A DNA stretch of 64,000 nucleotides from Burkholderia catarinensis (GTDB lineage Bacteria > Pseudomonadota > Gammaproteobacteria > Burkholderiales > Burkholderiaceae). Shown one piece after another: positions 17,695 to 26,120 of this stretch; the first letter of the stretch is position 1; every line of letters begins with the position of its first letter. Below the pieces are notes generated by a model. That model searched no databases. It was given only the letters and a program-made list of their open reading frames with translations, and was not told the DNA's origin. The position numbers were made by a program, and so were the translations under genes. Location: the NCBI RefSeq assembly GCF_001883705.2, contig NZ_MDEQ02000017.1, positions 1 to 64,000 of the forward strand, written 5' to 3'.

Positions 17695-18843
17695 TCACCC
17701 GAACCTGACGCAATACACCGGCGGCAAATGCGCGGACACCAGTTGCCAGTTGTCACCGCTGTCGGCGGAGGTCCATAACGCGCCGGTCGTCGACGCCATC
17801 GCGAGACGCGTGCCGGAATCGTCCACCGCGAGCCCGTGCCGATACACGAGGTCGTACGCGGGCACCTCCGGCAAGCCGTTCGACAAACACTCGAAACTGC
17901 GCCCGCCGTCGCGCGTGCGCGTGACGACGAACCGGCCGTTCACCGGAATCCGGCACGCGTCCTTCACGGCCGGCACGAACCAGGCGGTATCCGGCTCGTG
18001 CGGGTGAACGGCCACCGCGAAGCCGAAGCTCGATGGCTGCGCCTCGATCCGCCGCCAGTGCTCGGCGCCGTCGGTCGAGCGGAAGATCGCGCAGTGATGC
18101 TGCGTCCACAGCACGTCCGGGTTGGCCGCGCACTGCACGACGCGGTGCGGATCCTGCATGTTGGGCTCGCCGCGCCGCTCGGGCGGCATGTAGTCGGCTT
18201 CCATGCCGTCGGCGGTTACGCGCCAGGTCGCGCCGCCATCGGAGGTTTGCCAGACGCCGCCGCACGAGATGCCGATCGTCACGTGCCGGCTGTCGCGCGG
18301 ATCGACCATCACCGAATGGATGCCCGGCGCGTCGTACCCGCCGCCGCCCCATTCGGTGCGCTCGGGGCGATCCCACAGCGGGCGGTTGAGTACCCACGAA
18401 TCGCCGTAGTCGTCGGAGCGGAACAGCCCGCCGGGAATCGTGCCGGCCCACAGCACGCCGGGCTCGTCGGCGCCACCGGCTTCGAGCGACCAGATCTGCT
18501 GCAGCGTCCAGGGCGGCTGCGGCGGGCCGGGAGGCGCGTCGTCGGCGTCGCTGGTGCCGGCATTAACGGCGGCTCGGGCGGGTGCTTCGTCGGCGGGTTG
18601 CGGCGGATAGACGGGGACCGCGCATTCTTCCCAGTCGTCGGCGCCGGCTCGCCTGCGGTGCAGCTTCACGCCGAAATGGCCGAGGTTGAGCGCCGCATAC
18701 AGCGTGCCGTCGCGCGGATCGGCGAGCGTCATGCTGACCGGTTCGCCGGCGAAATGCGGCTCGCCGAGTGTCCAGCCGCCGTTGCCGTCAGGCTGCAGAA
18801 CGAACAGGCCCTTGCGGGTTGCGACAAGCATTCGATCGCTCAT
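17695..18843 (-). CDS. BNR/sialidase-like beta-propeller protein
   Basis: A 382-residue protein without a signal peptide. It contains several Asp-box-like repeats (GLFRSDDYGDSW, GVWQTSDGGATW, AIFRSTDGAEHW, ALWTSADSGDNW), the pattern of WD40/YVTN/BNR beta-propellers related to exo-sialidases and plant-type glycoside-hydrolase folds. Nothing shows sialidase catalytic residues, so an enzymatic role is not claimed. Downstream, 52 bases away, is a small ubiquitin-like protein gene transcribed first in the same direction, suggesting a two-gene operon. Confidence 0.78.
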   Translation of the reverse strand: MSDRMLVATRKGLFVLQPDGNGGWTLGEPHFAGEPVSMTLADPRDGTLYAALNLGHFGVKLHRRRAGADDWEECAVPVYPPQPADEAPARAAVNAGTSDADDAPPGPPQPPWTLQQIWSLEAGGADEPGVLWAGTIPGGLFRSDDYGDSWVLNRPLWDRPERTEWGGGGYDAPGIHSVMVDPRDSRHVTIGISCGGVWQTSDGGATWRVTADGMEADYMPPERRGEPNMQDPHRVVQCAANPDVLWTQHHCAIFRSTDGAEHWRRIEAQPSSFGFAVAVHPHEPDTAWFVPAVKDACRIPVNGRFVVTRTRDGGRSFECLSNGLPEVPAYDLVYRHGLAVDDSGTRLAMASTTGALWTSADSGDNWQLVSAHLPPVYCVRFG

Positions 18844-18895
18844 GTCTCGTGTCCTTGGCAGTGCCATGCAAAGCTCGAATACAGGCCCGGACTTC

Positions 18896-19165
18896 CTACC
18901 CTCCGGAAAGCGCCTGGACGACATAAACCCGGCTTGCGTCGCCGAGCGCATCAGACAGGTGTTGCCGGTCGCGTACCGGCCGGCCGTCGACGAACACCGA
19001 GAGATGTTTGCGCAGCGCGCCCTGGTCGTCGAGGATGTAGCTGCGCAGTCGAGGCAGGTCGGCGAAGACGGCTTCAAGCGCTTCGCCGAGCGTGCGCGCG
19101 TCGATCTCGCGCTCGGGCGTTTCGATATGCCGCTGGATCGAGGCGGCAAAGAAGAGATGCGCCAT
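18896..19165 (-). CDS. MoaD/ThiS-like ubiquitin-fold protein ending in Gly-Gly
   Basis: An 89-residue protein (MAHLFFAASIQRHI...) with a beta-grasp pattern and a C-terminus ending ALSGG. A terminal Gly-Gly is the hallmark of MoaD, ThiS and other sulfur carriers or ubiquitin-like modifiers, where the last Gly is adenylated and thiocarboxylated or conjugated. No E1-like ThiF/MoeB gene, moaE or thi gene is adjacent. It is followed by the BNR-repeat protein gene. It could be a sulfur carrier for a pathway encoded elsewhere. The start at 19165 gives the compact family length. Confidence 0.75.
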   Translation of the reverse strand: MAHLFFAASIQRHIETPEREIDARTLGEALEAVFADLPRLRSYILDDQGALRKHLSVFVDGRPVRDRQHLSDALGDASRVYVVQALSGG

Positions 19166-19332
19166 GACGGTAGACGGCTGGGGAGCCGCGCGGGAATGGA
19201 CGGGGCCGTTGGTTCTGTAGTTTAGGCGATCCAGCGGGCGCGACGGGGCTGTATCGTGCATCGGACGCCGGTTGCGCCGTCGCCCCGCCGGAGCCGAATG
19301 ACCGGACGGGGTCGCGCCCTCATGCGTGTCGA

Positions 19333-19734
19333 TCACGCATACTTGTCGCCAACCGCCCCCCTGACCGGATGCGTGTCATAAACGATGACCATGCGCTCGA
19401 TCAGACCGCTGTCGTCGAACTCGAACACGTCGACGCATTCGAATTGCACGGCGGCACCGTCCTTCAGCCCCCAGTCGTAAACGAAGTATCCGGTCGCGCG
19501 CCGTGCGCCGGTCGTGCTGACGCAGATGTCGATCGGCGTAATCCTGCTTTGTCCGGATGCCGCGGCGACCTTTTCGAAGAACGGCGTCGGCTGCATCCAG
19601 CCGAGAAACGGCGAAAAAATTCGCGCATCCGGCGTGAACAGTGCGCAGATCGCGGCGACGTCGCCGCGCTCGAGCGCTTTCAGGTAGGTGCCGACCTGCC
19701 GCGTGTATAGTGCCTCCGACGACGAGACCATCAT
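19333..19734 (-). CDS. NTF2-like (SnoaL/limonene-epoxide-hydrolase-fold) protein
   Basis: About 133 residues with the cone-shaped NTF2 pattern: an N-terminal helix (YTRQVGTYLKALERGDVAAI), ALFTPDARIFSPFLG, a central beta sheet, and a GLIERMVIVYD strand near the end. Members include ketosteroid isomerases, dehydratases and non-catalytic ligand binders, so function is open. Two adjacent ATG codons exist; the second (19731) has GGAG at a better 7-base gap. A LysR-type regulator is transcribed divergently with its start very close by. Confidence 0.72.
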   Translation of the reverse strand: MMVSSSEALYTRQVGTYLKALERGDVAAICALFTPDARIFSPFLGWMQPTPFFEKVAAASGQSRITPIDICVSTTGARRATGYFVYDWGLKDGAAVQFECVDVFEFDDSGLIERMVIVYDTHPVRGAVGDKYA

Positions 19735-19811
19735 CTTTCTCCGCTGATTGTTGACGAGCCGGCCCGTAAAAACCGATGTGGATCCGGCGCAACCACGATA
19801 GCGATGCAGCG

Positions 19812-20768
19812 ATGACCGAACAATCGAAAAATCCGCAACCCGGGCATGCGGCCCGTGCATACCCGCTCGCCGAACTCACGCGAGCCCTGCCGCCATTGAC
19901 GGCGTTCCAGGCCTTCGTCGCCGCGGCCGAACTGGGCAGCTTCAGCCGGGCCGCCGAGCATCTGTGTCGGACCCAGGGTGCGGTGAGCCGTCAGGTGCAG
20001 CAACTGGAAGTGCATTACGGATGTGCGCTGTTCGTGCGTCATGCGTCGGGGCTGACGCTGACCGCGGAAGGCGGCGCATTGCTGGCGGTGGCCATCGACA
20101 TCCTTACGCAACTGGCGCGCCACGCGGACGTCCTGGCAGGCGCCGCGTCGATCCTCACGCTGCGGCTGCCTTCGACGTTCGCGATTCGCTGGCTGCTGCC
20201 CCGGCTCCCGGCGATCCGTCGGGCCTTGCCGCAGACCGAGTTGCGCATCCATACATCGGCGGACGACACGCCGGATTTCACCGAGGCCGATGTCGATGCC
20301 ATCGTCGTGCGCGGCCGTGGAAGCTGGCCGGGAATGGTGTCGGTCCCGCTGTTCGACGAGACCCTCACGCCGATGTGCACACGCGAACTGGCGGCATCGC
20401 TGACGTCGACCGCCGACTTGGCGCGTGCCACGCTGCTGCATCCCGGCCGTAGCCATGAAGAATGGCGATGCTGGCTCGATGCCGTCGGCGCCGCGCAGAT
20501 CGATCCGGGCGCCGGGCTCGTGTTCGATACCCTCGAACTGACGCTCACCGCGGCGGAGCAGGGACATGGCGTGGCGATCGGCGATCCGGGCATGGCGCGG
20601 GACCGGCTCGAAGCCGGGGCGCTGGTGGCGCCGTTTTCCGACATCGTGCACAACGGCCTCGGCTACTTTCTCGTTTATCCGTCCCAGCGCGCCGCGCAAC
20701 CCAGGATTCGAGCGTTGGCGGAGGTCTTGACGCATCTCGCGCAGGAAGACCGTCAGCCGCCGGCGTGA
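19812..20768 (+). CDS. LysR-family transcription regulator
   Basis: About 318 residues with a LysR winged helix (LTAFQAFVAAAELGSFSRAAEH, then TQGAVSRQVQQLE) and an effector-binding domain starting near residue 115. The general layout is like GcvA/TrpI-type members. I use the ATG at 19812; an in-frame ATG at 19776 would add 12 residues. It is divergent from the NTF2-like gene and likely regulates it; the intergenic space is only about 80 bases. The inducer is unknown. Confidence 0.8.
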   Translation: MTEQSKNPQPGHAARAYPLAELTRALPPLTAFQAFVAAAELGSFSRAAEHLCRTQGAVSRQVQQLEVHYGCALFVRHASGLTLTAEGGALLAVAIDILTQLARHADVLAGAASILTLRLPSTFAIRWLLPRLPAIRRALPQTELRIHTSADDTPDFTEADVDAIVVRGRGSWPGMVSVPLFDETLTPMCTRELAASLTSTADLARATLLHPGRSHEEWRCWLDAVGAAQIDPGAGLVFDTLELTLTAAEQGHGVAIGDPGMARDRLEAGALVAPFSDIVHNGLGYFLVYPSQRAAQPRIRALAEVLTHLAQEDRQPPA

Positions 20769-20831
20769 TGCCGGCAATGCGGCACGGGTTGCCGTGGGGC
20801 CCCGGGAAAAACGCGGCGCCGGCCGCATGCG

Positions 20832-21521
20832 CTAGACCGGGATCGACCGCCCCCGAATCCGGATCCCGAGCCGCACGACACCGATCACCGCATTCGACAG
20901 CCACGTGAGCAAACGCGGCATCCCGCGCCGGCGGATATCGAGCAGCAGCACGATCCGCACTGCGTCGCTGTCGTTCCACACCTCGTGCACGAACGTGTCG
21001 TCCCACAGCAGGAAGCGGCCTTCGTCGAGCCGGTATTCGCGGCCGTCGACCTTCAGCACGGCGGCCGGCGTGCCGTCCGCGCGCTTCGGCATCGACAGCA
21101 CGAGATAGCCGCGCAGGATGCCGCGAAACGGCCCGCGATGCGGCGGAATGTGCTTGCCGGGCGCGAGGAACGACAGCGATGCGGACAGCACGTCCGGTGA
21201 CGCCGCGACGATCGACGCGACGGTCGGGCAGCGCGACAGGTTGCGCGGGAACGGCTGGCCGTACGCCTGCATGATGAACATCCGCCAGTCGCGCGCGTCG
21301 TTGGCCGAGATGTCGTACTGCTCGCGCATGATCTCGTGGAAGCGCGGGATGCGGGGCATGTCGCGCGCCACGTCGAGCGCCTCCGCCCGGATGGCGGCCC
21401 ATGCGCGCACGAAACGCTCGGCGTCGGGAAACACGGCCGTGTCGAGCACCGCGCCGCCGTCGATATGGCGGTCATACAGCGTGCGCAGCAGGCGGGCTGC
21501 GTAGTCGTAGGCGACGGACAT
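20832..21521 (-). CDS. Aspartyl/asparaginyl beta-hydroxylase family dioxygenase
   Basis: A 229-residue member of the Asp/Asn beta-hydroxylase family of Fe(II)/2-oxoglutarate dioxygenases. The HIPPHRGPFRG stretch supplies the first metal His (His128), the second His is in FVHEVWND (His179), and Arg189 in AVRIVLLLD likely holds 2-oxoglutarate. Related members hydroxylate lipid A fatty acids (LpxO) or ornithine lipids (OlsC/OlsD), and the hydrophobic C-terminus (LTWLSNAVIGVVRLGIRIRG) fits membrane contact. Which lipid or protein it acts on cannot be decided. It is a single-gene unit. Confidence 0.78.
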   Translation of the reverse strand: MSVAYDYAARLLRTLYDRHIDGGAVLDTAVFPDAERFVRAWAAIRAEALDVARDMPRIPRFHEIMREQYDISANDARDWRMFIMQAYGQPFPRNLSRCPTVASIVAASPDVLSASLSFLAPGKHIPPHRGPFRGILRGYLVLSMPKRADGTPAAVLKVDGREYRLDEGRFLLWDDTFVHEVWNDSDAVRIVLLLDIRRRGMPRLLTWLSNAVIGVVRLGIRIRGRSIPV

Positions 21522-21659
21522 GGTCGATCGAAGGGCGCTCCGAAAGGGGTGTCGTCAGTCTGCACGAAGCGCGGCGGGCGCTGCGTTACGTCAGGTTACG
21601 CCGGCTGACGAAAGAATGACAGTTTGATGAACGTCCGGCAAGGGTGGGCCGAAAGACCG

Positions 21660-21685
21660 GGAATAAACCCACCTCCTCCGTCGTC
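21660..21685 (+). promoter_or_regulatory. Candidate ECF-sigma promoter before the DUF4148 pair
   Basis: GGAATAA at 21660-21666 is followed about 12-16 bases later by CGTCGTC (21679-21685), resembling the GGAAT.../CGTC layout of extracytoplasmic-function sigma promoters. It sits about 50 bases upstream of the first DUF4148 start. The match is by eye only. Confidence 0.3.
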
Positions 21686-21731
21686 ATACGGGTGTAGCAC
21701 GTCGTCTCGTTGACTTCTGAAGGAGTGGAAC

Positions 21732-22076
21732 ATGAACAGGCATTGGCTGGTGGCCGCCACGGTGGCGGCGATTTCTCTCGCGGGTGTCGCGACGCAAGCG
21801 TCGGCACAGGCACTCACGCGCGCGCAGGTCCGGCAGGAACTGATCGACGCCGAAAACAACGGGCTGCGCTTCGTGACCGATACGTCGTATCCGGACGTGA
21901 GCCCGCTTCTCCAGTGGCAGGTCGAACAGATGCCGCAGCGTCAGGCCGGCACGGCGGTCGGCAGCGATCCGGCCGCTTCATCCGAAGCGGGCAAGCCGGC
22001 GGCGATGTCGCCGCGCCAACGCTCCGCCGCATGCGTCGGCCCCGAGAGCTTCTGCACGATCTATTTCGGGAGCTGA
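21732..22076 (+). CDS. DUF4148 secreted protein
   Basis: A 114-residue protein with a signal peptide (MNRHWLVAATVAAISLAG..., predicted cleavage after QASAQA) and then the DUF4148 core LTRAQVRQELIDAE. These small proteins are abundant and paralogous in Burkholderia; function unknown. The ATG is preceded by AAGGAG at a 6-base gap, identical to the spacing in the next gene. A paralogue follows after 71 bases, so this is a tandem pair. Confidence 0.85.
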   Translation: MNRHWLVAATVAAISLAGVATQASAQALTRAQVRQELIDAENNGLRFVTDTSYPDVSPLLQWQVEQMPQRQAGTAVGSDPAASSEAGKPAAMSPRQRSAACVGPESFCTIYFGS

Positions 22077-22147
22077 CGCAGCCGCCTGCGTTCGCGGGTC
22101 AGGCATTCGCCACGGTTGATCGATACGGAACATTGAAGGAGTTCATG

Positions 22148-22423
22148 ATGAAAACATATATCGCAGTACTGATGATGATCTCGGCGATCATCGGTCAGTC
22201 GGCATTCGCGCAATCGGCCGCACCGCTGACGCGCGCGCAGGTTCGCGACGAGTTGATGCGCCTGGAAGCGGCCGGGTACGACCCGGGCAGGGGGGACGAA
22301 GGCGAGTATCCGGCAGATATCCAGGCCGCGGAAGCGAAGCTTGCCGAGCAGGACCGGGCCAGGATGGCAGCTTCCGCCCCGCATGAACCGGCCCCCGGCA
22401 TGCCGGCGCCGGCCGGCAACTAG
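22148..22423 (+). CDS. DUF4148 secreted protein (paralogue)
   Basis: A 91-residue protein with a signal peptide (MKTYIAVLMMISAIIGQSAFAQ) and the DUF4148 core LTRAQVRDELMRLEAAGYDP, then a short Pro/Ala-rich tail. Two adjacent ATGs exist; I prefer the second because AAGGAG lies 6 bases upstream, as in the preceding paralogue. Function unknown. About 270 bases without a convincing gene follow. Confidence 0.82.
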   Translation: MKTYIAVLMMISAIIGQSAFAQSAAPLTRAQVRDELMRLEAAGYDPGRGDEGEYPADIQAAEAKLAEQDRARMAASAPHEPAPGMPAPAGN

Positions 22424-22692
22424 GTGGCGATATGAATACGTGTGGCTTCTGGCCGTCGTGTTCGCGTGACGGCAATACGCACGCCCTTCGCGCCGCTCGG
22501 CGTGGCCGAAGGGCGCCGGCTGCAAAGCCTTTCATCGCACGCCGCTTCGCGCGGCGTCGCGATCGTCATCTCGCCAGCCGGTCCCGATGGGCGGGCAGGT
22601 TGGTCGCAAGATGATCGGGAGTACAGGCGATATCGCGAACTGGAACAATCCGGTTCATGCCGGGAGCGTGCGCTGAAAGAGGGACGAGGCGA

Positions 22693-23220
22693 TCACCACG
22701 GCATCATGCGCTGCACGACGTGATCGCGCAGCACGAAGCGGTGCGCCAGCGCGGCGGCCACGTGCAGGCAGATGCCGGCGAACAGCACCCACGCGAGGAT
22801 GCCGTGCACGTCGCCCATCGCGTGACCGAATCCGGAGCCGGCCGCCGACAGCGCGGGCAACGGAACGATCCCGAGTAGCGTGACGGCCCATGCGCGCGAC
22901 GATGCGTTGATCCAGCCGAGCAGCGGCACCGCGATCAGCAGCGCGTAGAGCGCGAAATGCGTCACGCCCGACAGCGCGCGCATCGCGGGCGACAGGTCGC
23001 TCGCGGGCGGGCGATGCGTCGCGCGCCAGAGCACGCGGCAAGCCATCGCGGCGAGCAGGGCCGTCCCCACGAGCAGGTGCGCGGCGATCAGGCCGACCGG
23101 TTGCGTGTCGCGATGCACATCGGGCATCGTCCAGCCGATCGCATATTGCGCGACGATCAGCGCCACAATCAGCCAGTGAAGAAAGCGCGCAACGGTGTCA
23201 TATCGGGCGGGCGTGGGCAT
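22693..23220 (-). CDS. Cytochrome b561
   Basis: A 175-residue, four-helix membrane protein of the bacterial cytochrome b561 (CybB/YodB) family. Likely haem-ligating His residues are in ARFLHWLIV, LIAAHLLVG and the C-terminal DVHGILAWV and CLHVAAALAH helices. Such proteins pass electrons from quinol, in some cases to superoxide. The gene lies downstream of a two-component system transcribed in the same direction; 60 bases upstream of its start is a TTAA-N7-TTAA box. Confidence 0.88.
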   Translation of the reverse strand: MPTPARYDTVARFLHWLIVALIVAQYAIGWTMPDVHRDTQPVGLIAAHLLVGTALLAAMACRVLWRATHRPPASDLSPAMRALSGVTHFALYALLIAVPLLGWINASSRAWAVTLLGIVPLPALSAAGSGFGHAMGDVHGILAWVLFAGICLHVAAALAHRFVLRDHVVQRMMPW

Positions 23221-23278
23221 GAGGACTCCTGGCGAGCGACGGGAACGGTATGGGTCGGGCGGATTCTACGGTCGAATC

Positions 23279-23295
23279 CTTAACGAAACGTTAAG
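23279..23295. promoter_or_regulatory. TTAA-N7-TTAA box (PmrA/QseB-like) upstream of cytochrome b561
   Basis: CTTAACG-AAA-CGTTAAG is a perfect inverted repeat that also places two TTAA cores 7 bases apart, the spacing of PmrA/QseB-family boxes. It overlaps the stop codon of the sensor kinase and lies about 60 bases upstream of the cytochrome b561 start. Confidence 0.5.
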
Positions 23296-24757
23296 CACGC
23301 GGCATCATACGGGGTGATCGGTCGTCGTGTTCGCCGGCCGGGCCGCCGTGCGGCATCGATCCGCCGGCGTCCGCCGACGGCAGCGTAATCGCGACGCCGA
23401 GGCCCTGGCCGCCGATGCCGGTCCCGAACTGCACGGTGCCGCCGAAGTATTGCGCGATGCGCGTGACGATCGACAGACCGAGCCCGCTGCCGGGCGATTG
23501 CGTGCCGCTGCCGCGATAAAAGCGGTCGCCGAGCCGCTCGTGCTCGCCGGGGGCGACGCCCGGCCCGTCGTCGCGCACGACGATGCGTTGCCGCGCGCCG
23601 TCGTCGTGCACGCCGAGCTCGATGCGGCCGCCCTGGCGACCATACTTGACGGCGTTGTCGACGAGATTGTCGAGCAGGATGCCGAGCAGGATCGGATCGG
23701 CCTCGATCGCCCGTCCGGATACGTTGCCGGCCACGAGGTCGATGGCCTTGTCCGCCGCCTTCGCGAGATGGCGGTCGATGGCGGCGTCGACGAGTTCACC
23801 GACGACGACGGCGCGCGCCGGAATGCGTTCGTATTCGTCGAGCCGCGCGAGCAGCAGCAACTGTTCGGCGAGACGCGCGCTGCGGTCGACACCTTGCACG
23901 ACCCGCTGCATGGCCAGTTGCTTGCACGCCGGATCGGCGGTCGCGATCGCCACCTGGGCCTGTACCTTGATCGCGGCCAGCGGCGTCTTGAGTTCGTGCG
24001 CGGCGTCGGACGTGAACGCGCGCTCGCGCACGATCGATTGCCGCAGCCTGGCCAGCAGGCGGTCGATCGCGTCGACCAGCGTGCGCACTTCGTCCGGCAC
24101 GGTGGCGATGCCGAGCGGTTCGAGCGATCGCGCGTCGCGCGCGCCGATCAGCATGGACAGCGTCTTCAACGGCGCGAGACCGCGTCCGATCATGTACCAG
24201 AGGAGGAGCGCCAGCACCGGGAACGCGACGATCAGCGGCAGGACGATGCCGCGCGCGATGCCGATCGCCAGATCGCTGCGCGTATTGGCGGTCTCCATCA
24301 CGCGTATCCAGCGCCCCGACGCGTTGTCGCGCAGCGTGTGCGTGCGCCATTGCGCGTCGCCGATGACCAACGTGCGAGGGGCGCCGCGCGGGTCGCGTGC
24401 GTCGGGCAAACCGGCGGCGGCAGCCGGAAGGTTCGACGCGACGACGTTGCCTTGCGCGTCGCGCACCTCGAACAGCACGTCGCGCGGCAGGCGATCGCCG
24501 TCGTTGTCAGGGCCGGATCCTGCAGCACCGAACGCCAGTTCGACCCGCGCGTCCGGCGGAAAGCGGGCCAGGCGGTCGAGGTCGGCCGGCGAGAGACCGA
24601 CCAGCAGCGACGCGTATTCGACGAGGCGGGCGTCCTCCCATTCGCCGATCTCGCGCGTCGCGTAGCGGAAGCTGCCGAACACGGCGACGAGCCAGACGAC
24701 GGCCACGCAGCCGAGCGCCATCGACGAAACGCGGCGTCGTATCGAGCGGGAGATCAT
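23291..24757 (-). CDS. Sensor histidine kinase, QseC-like
   Basis: A 488-residue kinase with an N-terminal helix (about 15-35), a periplasmic domain of roughly 130 residues, a second helix near 180, a linker and the kinase core. The phospho-accepting His is in SDAAHELKTPLAAIKVQ, the N box is DNLVDNAVKYG, and G boxes are VRDDGPGVAP and GSGLGLSIV. It is downstream of its regulator with ATGA overlap. Similarity to QseC/PmrB-like kinases is general; the stimulus is unknown. Confidence 0.88.
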   Translation of the reverse strand: MISRSIRRRVSSMALGCVAVVWLVAVFGSFRYATREIGEWEDARLVEYASLLVGLSPADLDRLARFPPDARVELAFGAAGSGPDNDGDRLPRDVLFEVRDAQGNVVASNLPAAAAGLPDARDPRGAPRTLVIGDAQWRTHTLRDNASGRWIRVMETANTRSDLAIGIARGIVLPLIVAFPVLALLLWYMIGRGLAPLKTLSMLIGARDARSLEPLGIATVPDEVRTLVDAIDRLLARLRQSIVRERAFTSDAAHELKTPLAAIKVQAQVAIATADPACKQLAMQRVVQGVDRSARLAEQLLLLARLDEYERIPARAVVVGELVDAAIDRHLAKAADKAIDLVAGNVSGRAIEADPILLGILLDNLVDNAVKYGRQGGRIELGVHDDGARQRIVVRDDGPGVAPGEHERLGDRFYRGSGTQSPGSGLGLSIVTRIAQYFGGTVQFGTGIGGQGLGVAITLPSADAGGSMPHGGPAGEHDDRSPRMMPRA

Positions 24758-25413
24758 GGGAGGTCGACGACGTAGCCGATGCCGCGGACGGTGCGGATCA
24801 GTTCGGCGCCGAGCTTCTTGCGCAGGTTCGAAACATGGACCTCGATCGCATTGCTTTCGATGCCTTCCTGCCAGCCGTACAGGCTGTCCTCGAGAGACGC
24901 GCGCGACTGCGGCGCGCCCGGGTGGCTGACGAGCTGAACCAGGATGGCCCATTCGCGCGAGGTGAGCGCGATGCGCGAGGCATCGCGTGTCACCGTGTGG
25001 GCGGCCAGGTCGATCGTGATGTCGCGCCACACGATCTCGTCGCCGGCGCGGCCCTGCGAGCGGCGCACGAGCGCGCGACAGCGGGCGAGCACCTCGGACA
25101 GCTCGAACGGTTTCGCGAGATAGTCGTCCGCGCCGTCGTCGAGGCCGCGGACCCGGTCGGCCACGGTGCCGCGCGCGGTCAGCACCAGCACGGGCACGGT
25201 ATCGCCCGCATCGCGCAAGGCGCGCAGCAGTTCCGTGCCCGATTTGCCGGGCAGGCCGAGATCGAGCACGACGAGCGCGAAGCGCGTCGTCGCGAGCGCC
25301 GCGGCGGCCGCGTGACCGTCGCGCAACCAGTCGACGTGATAGCCGGCCTGACTCAGGCTGATCTCGAGACCGCTGCCGATCAGGTCGTCGTCTTCAACAA
25401 GGAGGAGTCGCAT
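24754..25413 (-). CDS. OmpR-family response regulator, QseB/PmrA-like
   Basis: A 219-residue regulator with a receiver domain (acidic EDDD cluster at the N-terminus, phospho-acceptor in VVLDLGLPG, Thr in VLTARG, Lys in DYLAKPFE) and a C-terminal winged helix ending VRGIGYVVDLP. The closest recognisable pattern is the QseB/PmrA/BasR group. GGAGGAG precedes the ATG by 3 bases. It is the first gene of an operon with the kinase. Upstream, near 25519, a CTTAAG half-site suggests autoregulation. Confidence 0.88.
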   Translation of the reverse strand: MRLLLVEDDDLIGSGLEISLSQAGYHVDWLRDGHAAAAALATTRFALVVLDLGLPGKSGTELLRALRDAGDTVPVLVLTARGTVADRVRGLDDGADDYLAKPFELSEVLARCRALVRRSQGRAGDEIVWRDITIDLAAHTVTRDASRIALTSREWAILVQLVSHPGAPQSRASLEDSLYGWQEGIESNAIEVHVSNLRKKLGAELIRTVRGIGYVVDLP

Positions 25414-25707
25414 GGTCGATTCGGTGGCGGGCGTCCGCGATTGTACGAGCCCGGCGGCGCGTGCCGTGCAACGGATTGTAATTGAGCCGCTTCGATTGCC
25501 GCCCGAATCTGAAGAATGCTTAAGGTTTGCCGCCGGTAATCCCGCTACCATCGGCCACGGCATTTCTCGGGTTGTTCTCCGTTTCCCCTGATCCCGAACC
25601 GGGTCAGGCGTGTCCGGCGCGAGCCGAACGCGCTTGCCCGCCAATCCGCGACCCTTCCGATCGAGGTCCGATCGATGCGAGTCGTCCGTACGGGAGGTTC
25701 ATTCTTC

Positions 25708-26058
25708 ATGGCACCCTCGACGATCGAGCGATGGCGAGCCCACCTGCTGATCGCCGCGCTGGCCGGCATGTTCATTCAGTGTTTCGTGCTGGTTTCGTTG
25801 CTTGCACTGCGCATACCCGAAGCATTTTTCACCACGATGACGTTTCGCATCTGGATCGTCGTCGCGGTCGCGGCCTCGATCCTTTCAGCCCGCAAGCTTG
25901 CCGACACGGCGTTCCAGGCCGCGGTCGGCTGCGGATACGTGCGCGTGACCGGAATCGATCGCCGCACGATAGTTGTGTCATCTGATTGCGAGTATCGTCG
26001 GTTGGTCGTCCTTCACATCCGGCTCAACGGGAATCGATACGGCGGCGTGCACGGGTGA
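25708..26058 (+). CDS. Small two-helix membrane protein, unknown
   Basis: A 116-residue hypothetical protein with two hydrophobic segments (about 12-34 and 40-60) and a basic, Arg/Tyr-containing C-terminal tail. I recognise no domain. The start at 25708 is preceded by GGGAGG 10 bases upstream; an in-frame ATG at 25675 would add 11 residues. It precedes the hopanoid genes by 62 bases and could be co-transcribed, but a link to hopanoids is not shown by sequence. Confidence 0.45.
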   Translation: MAPSTIERWRAHLLIAALAGMFIQCFVLVSLLALRIPEAFFTTMTFRIWIVVAVAASILSARKLADTAFQAAVGCGYVRVTGIDRRTIVVSSDCEYRRLVVLHIRLNGNRYGGVHG

Positions 26059-26120
26059 ACCCGCGTGCACGCGGCCGCTCCCGTGCGTTGCGGCCGTACG
26101 GGTCACCACTGGGGAGAAGC

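Noticed and set aside
17695..18843. True sialidase
   Set aside because: Asp-box-like repeats are present, but the catalytic Arg triad and Tyr/Glu pair of sialidases cannot be located, so only a beta-propeller is claimed.
22432..22692. Short frames after the second DUF4148 gene
   Set aside because: They are Arg-rich, overlap one another and show no motif.
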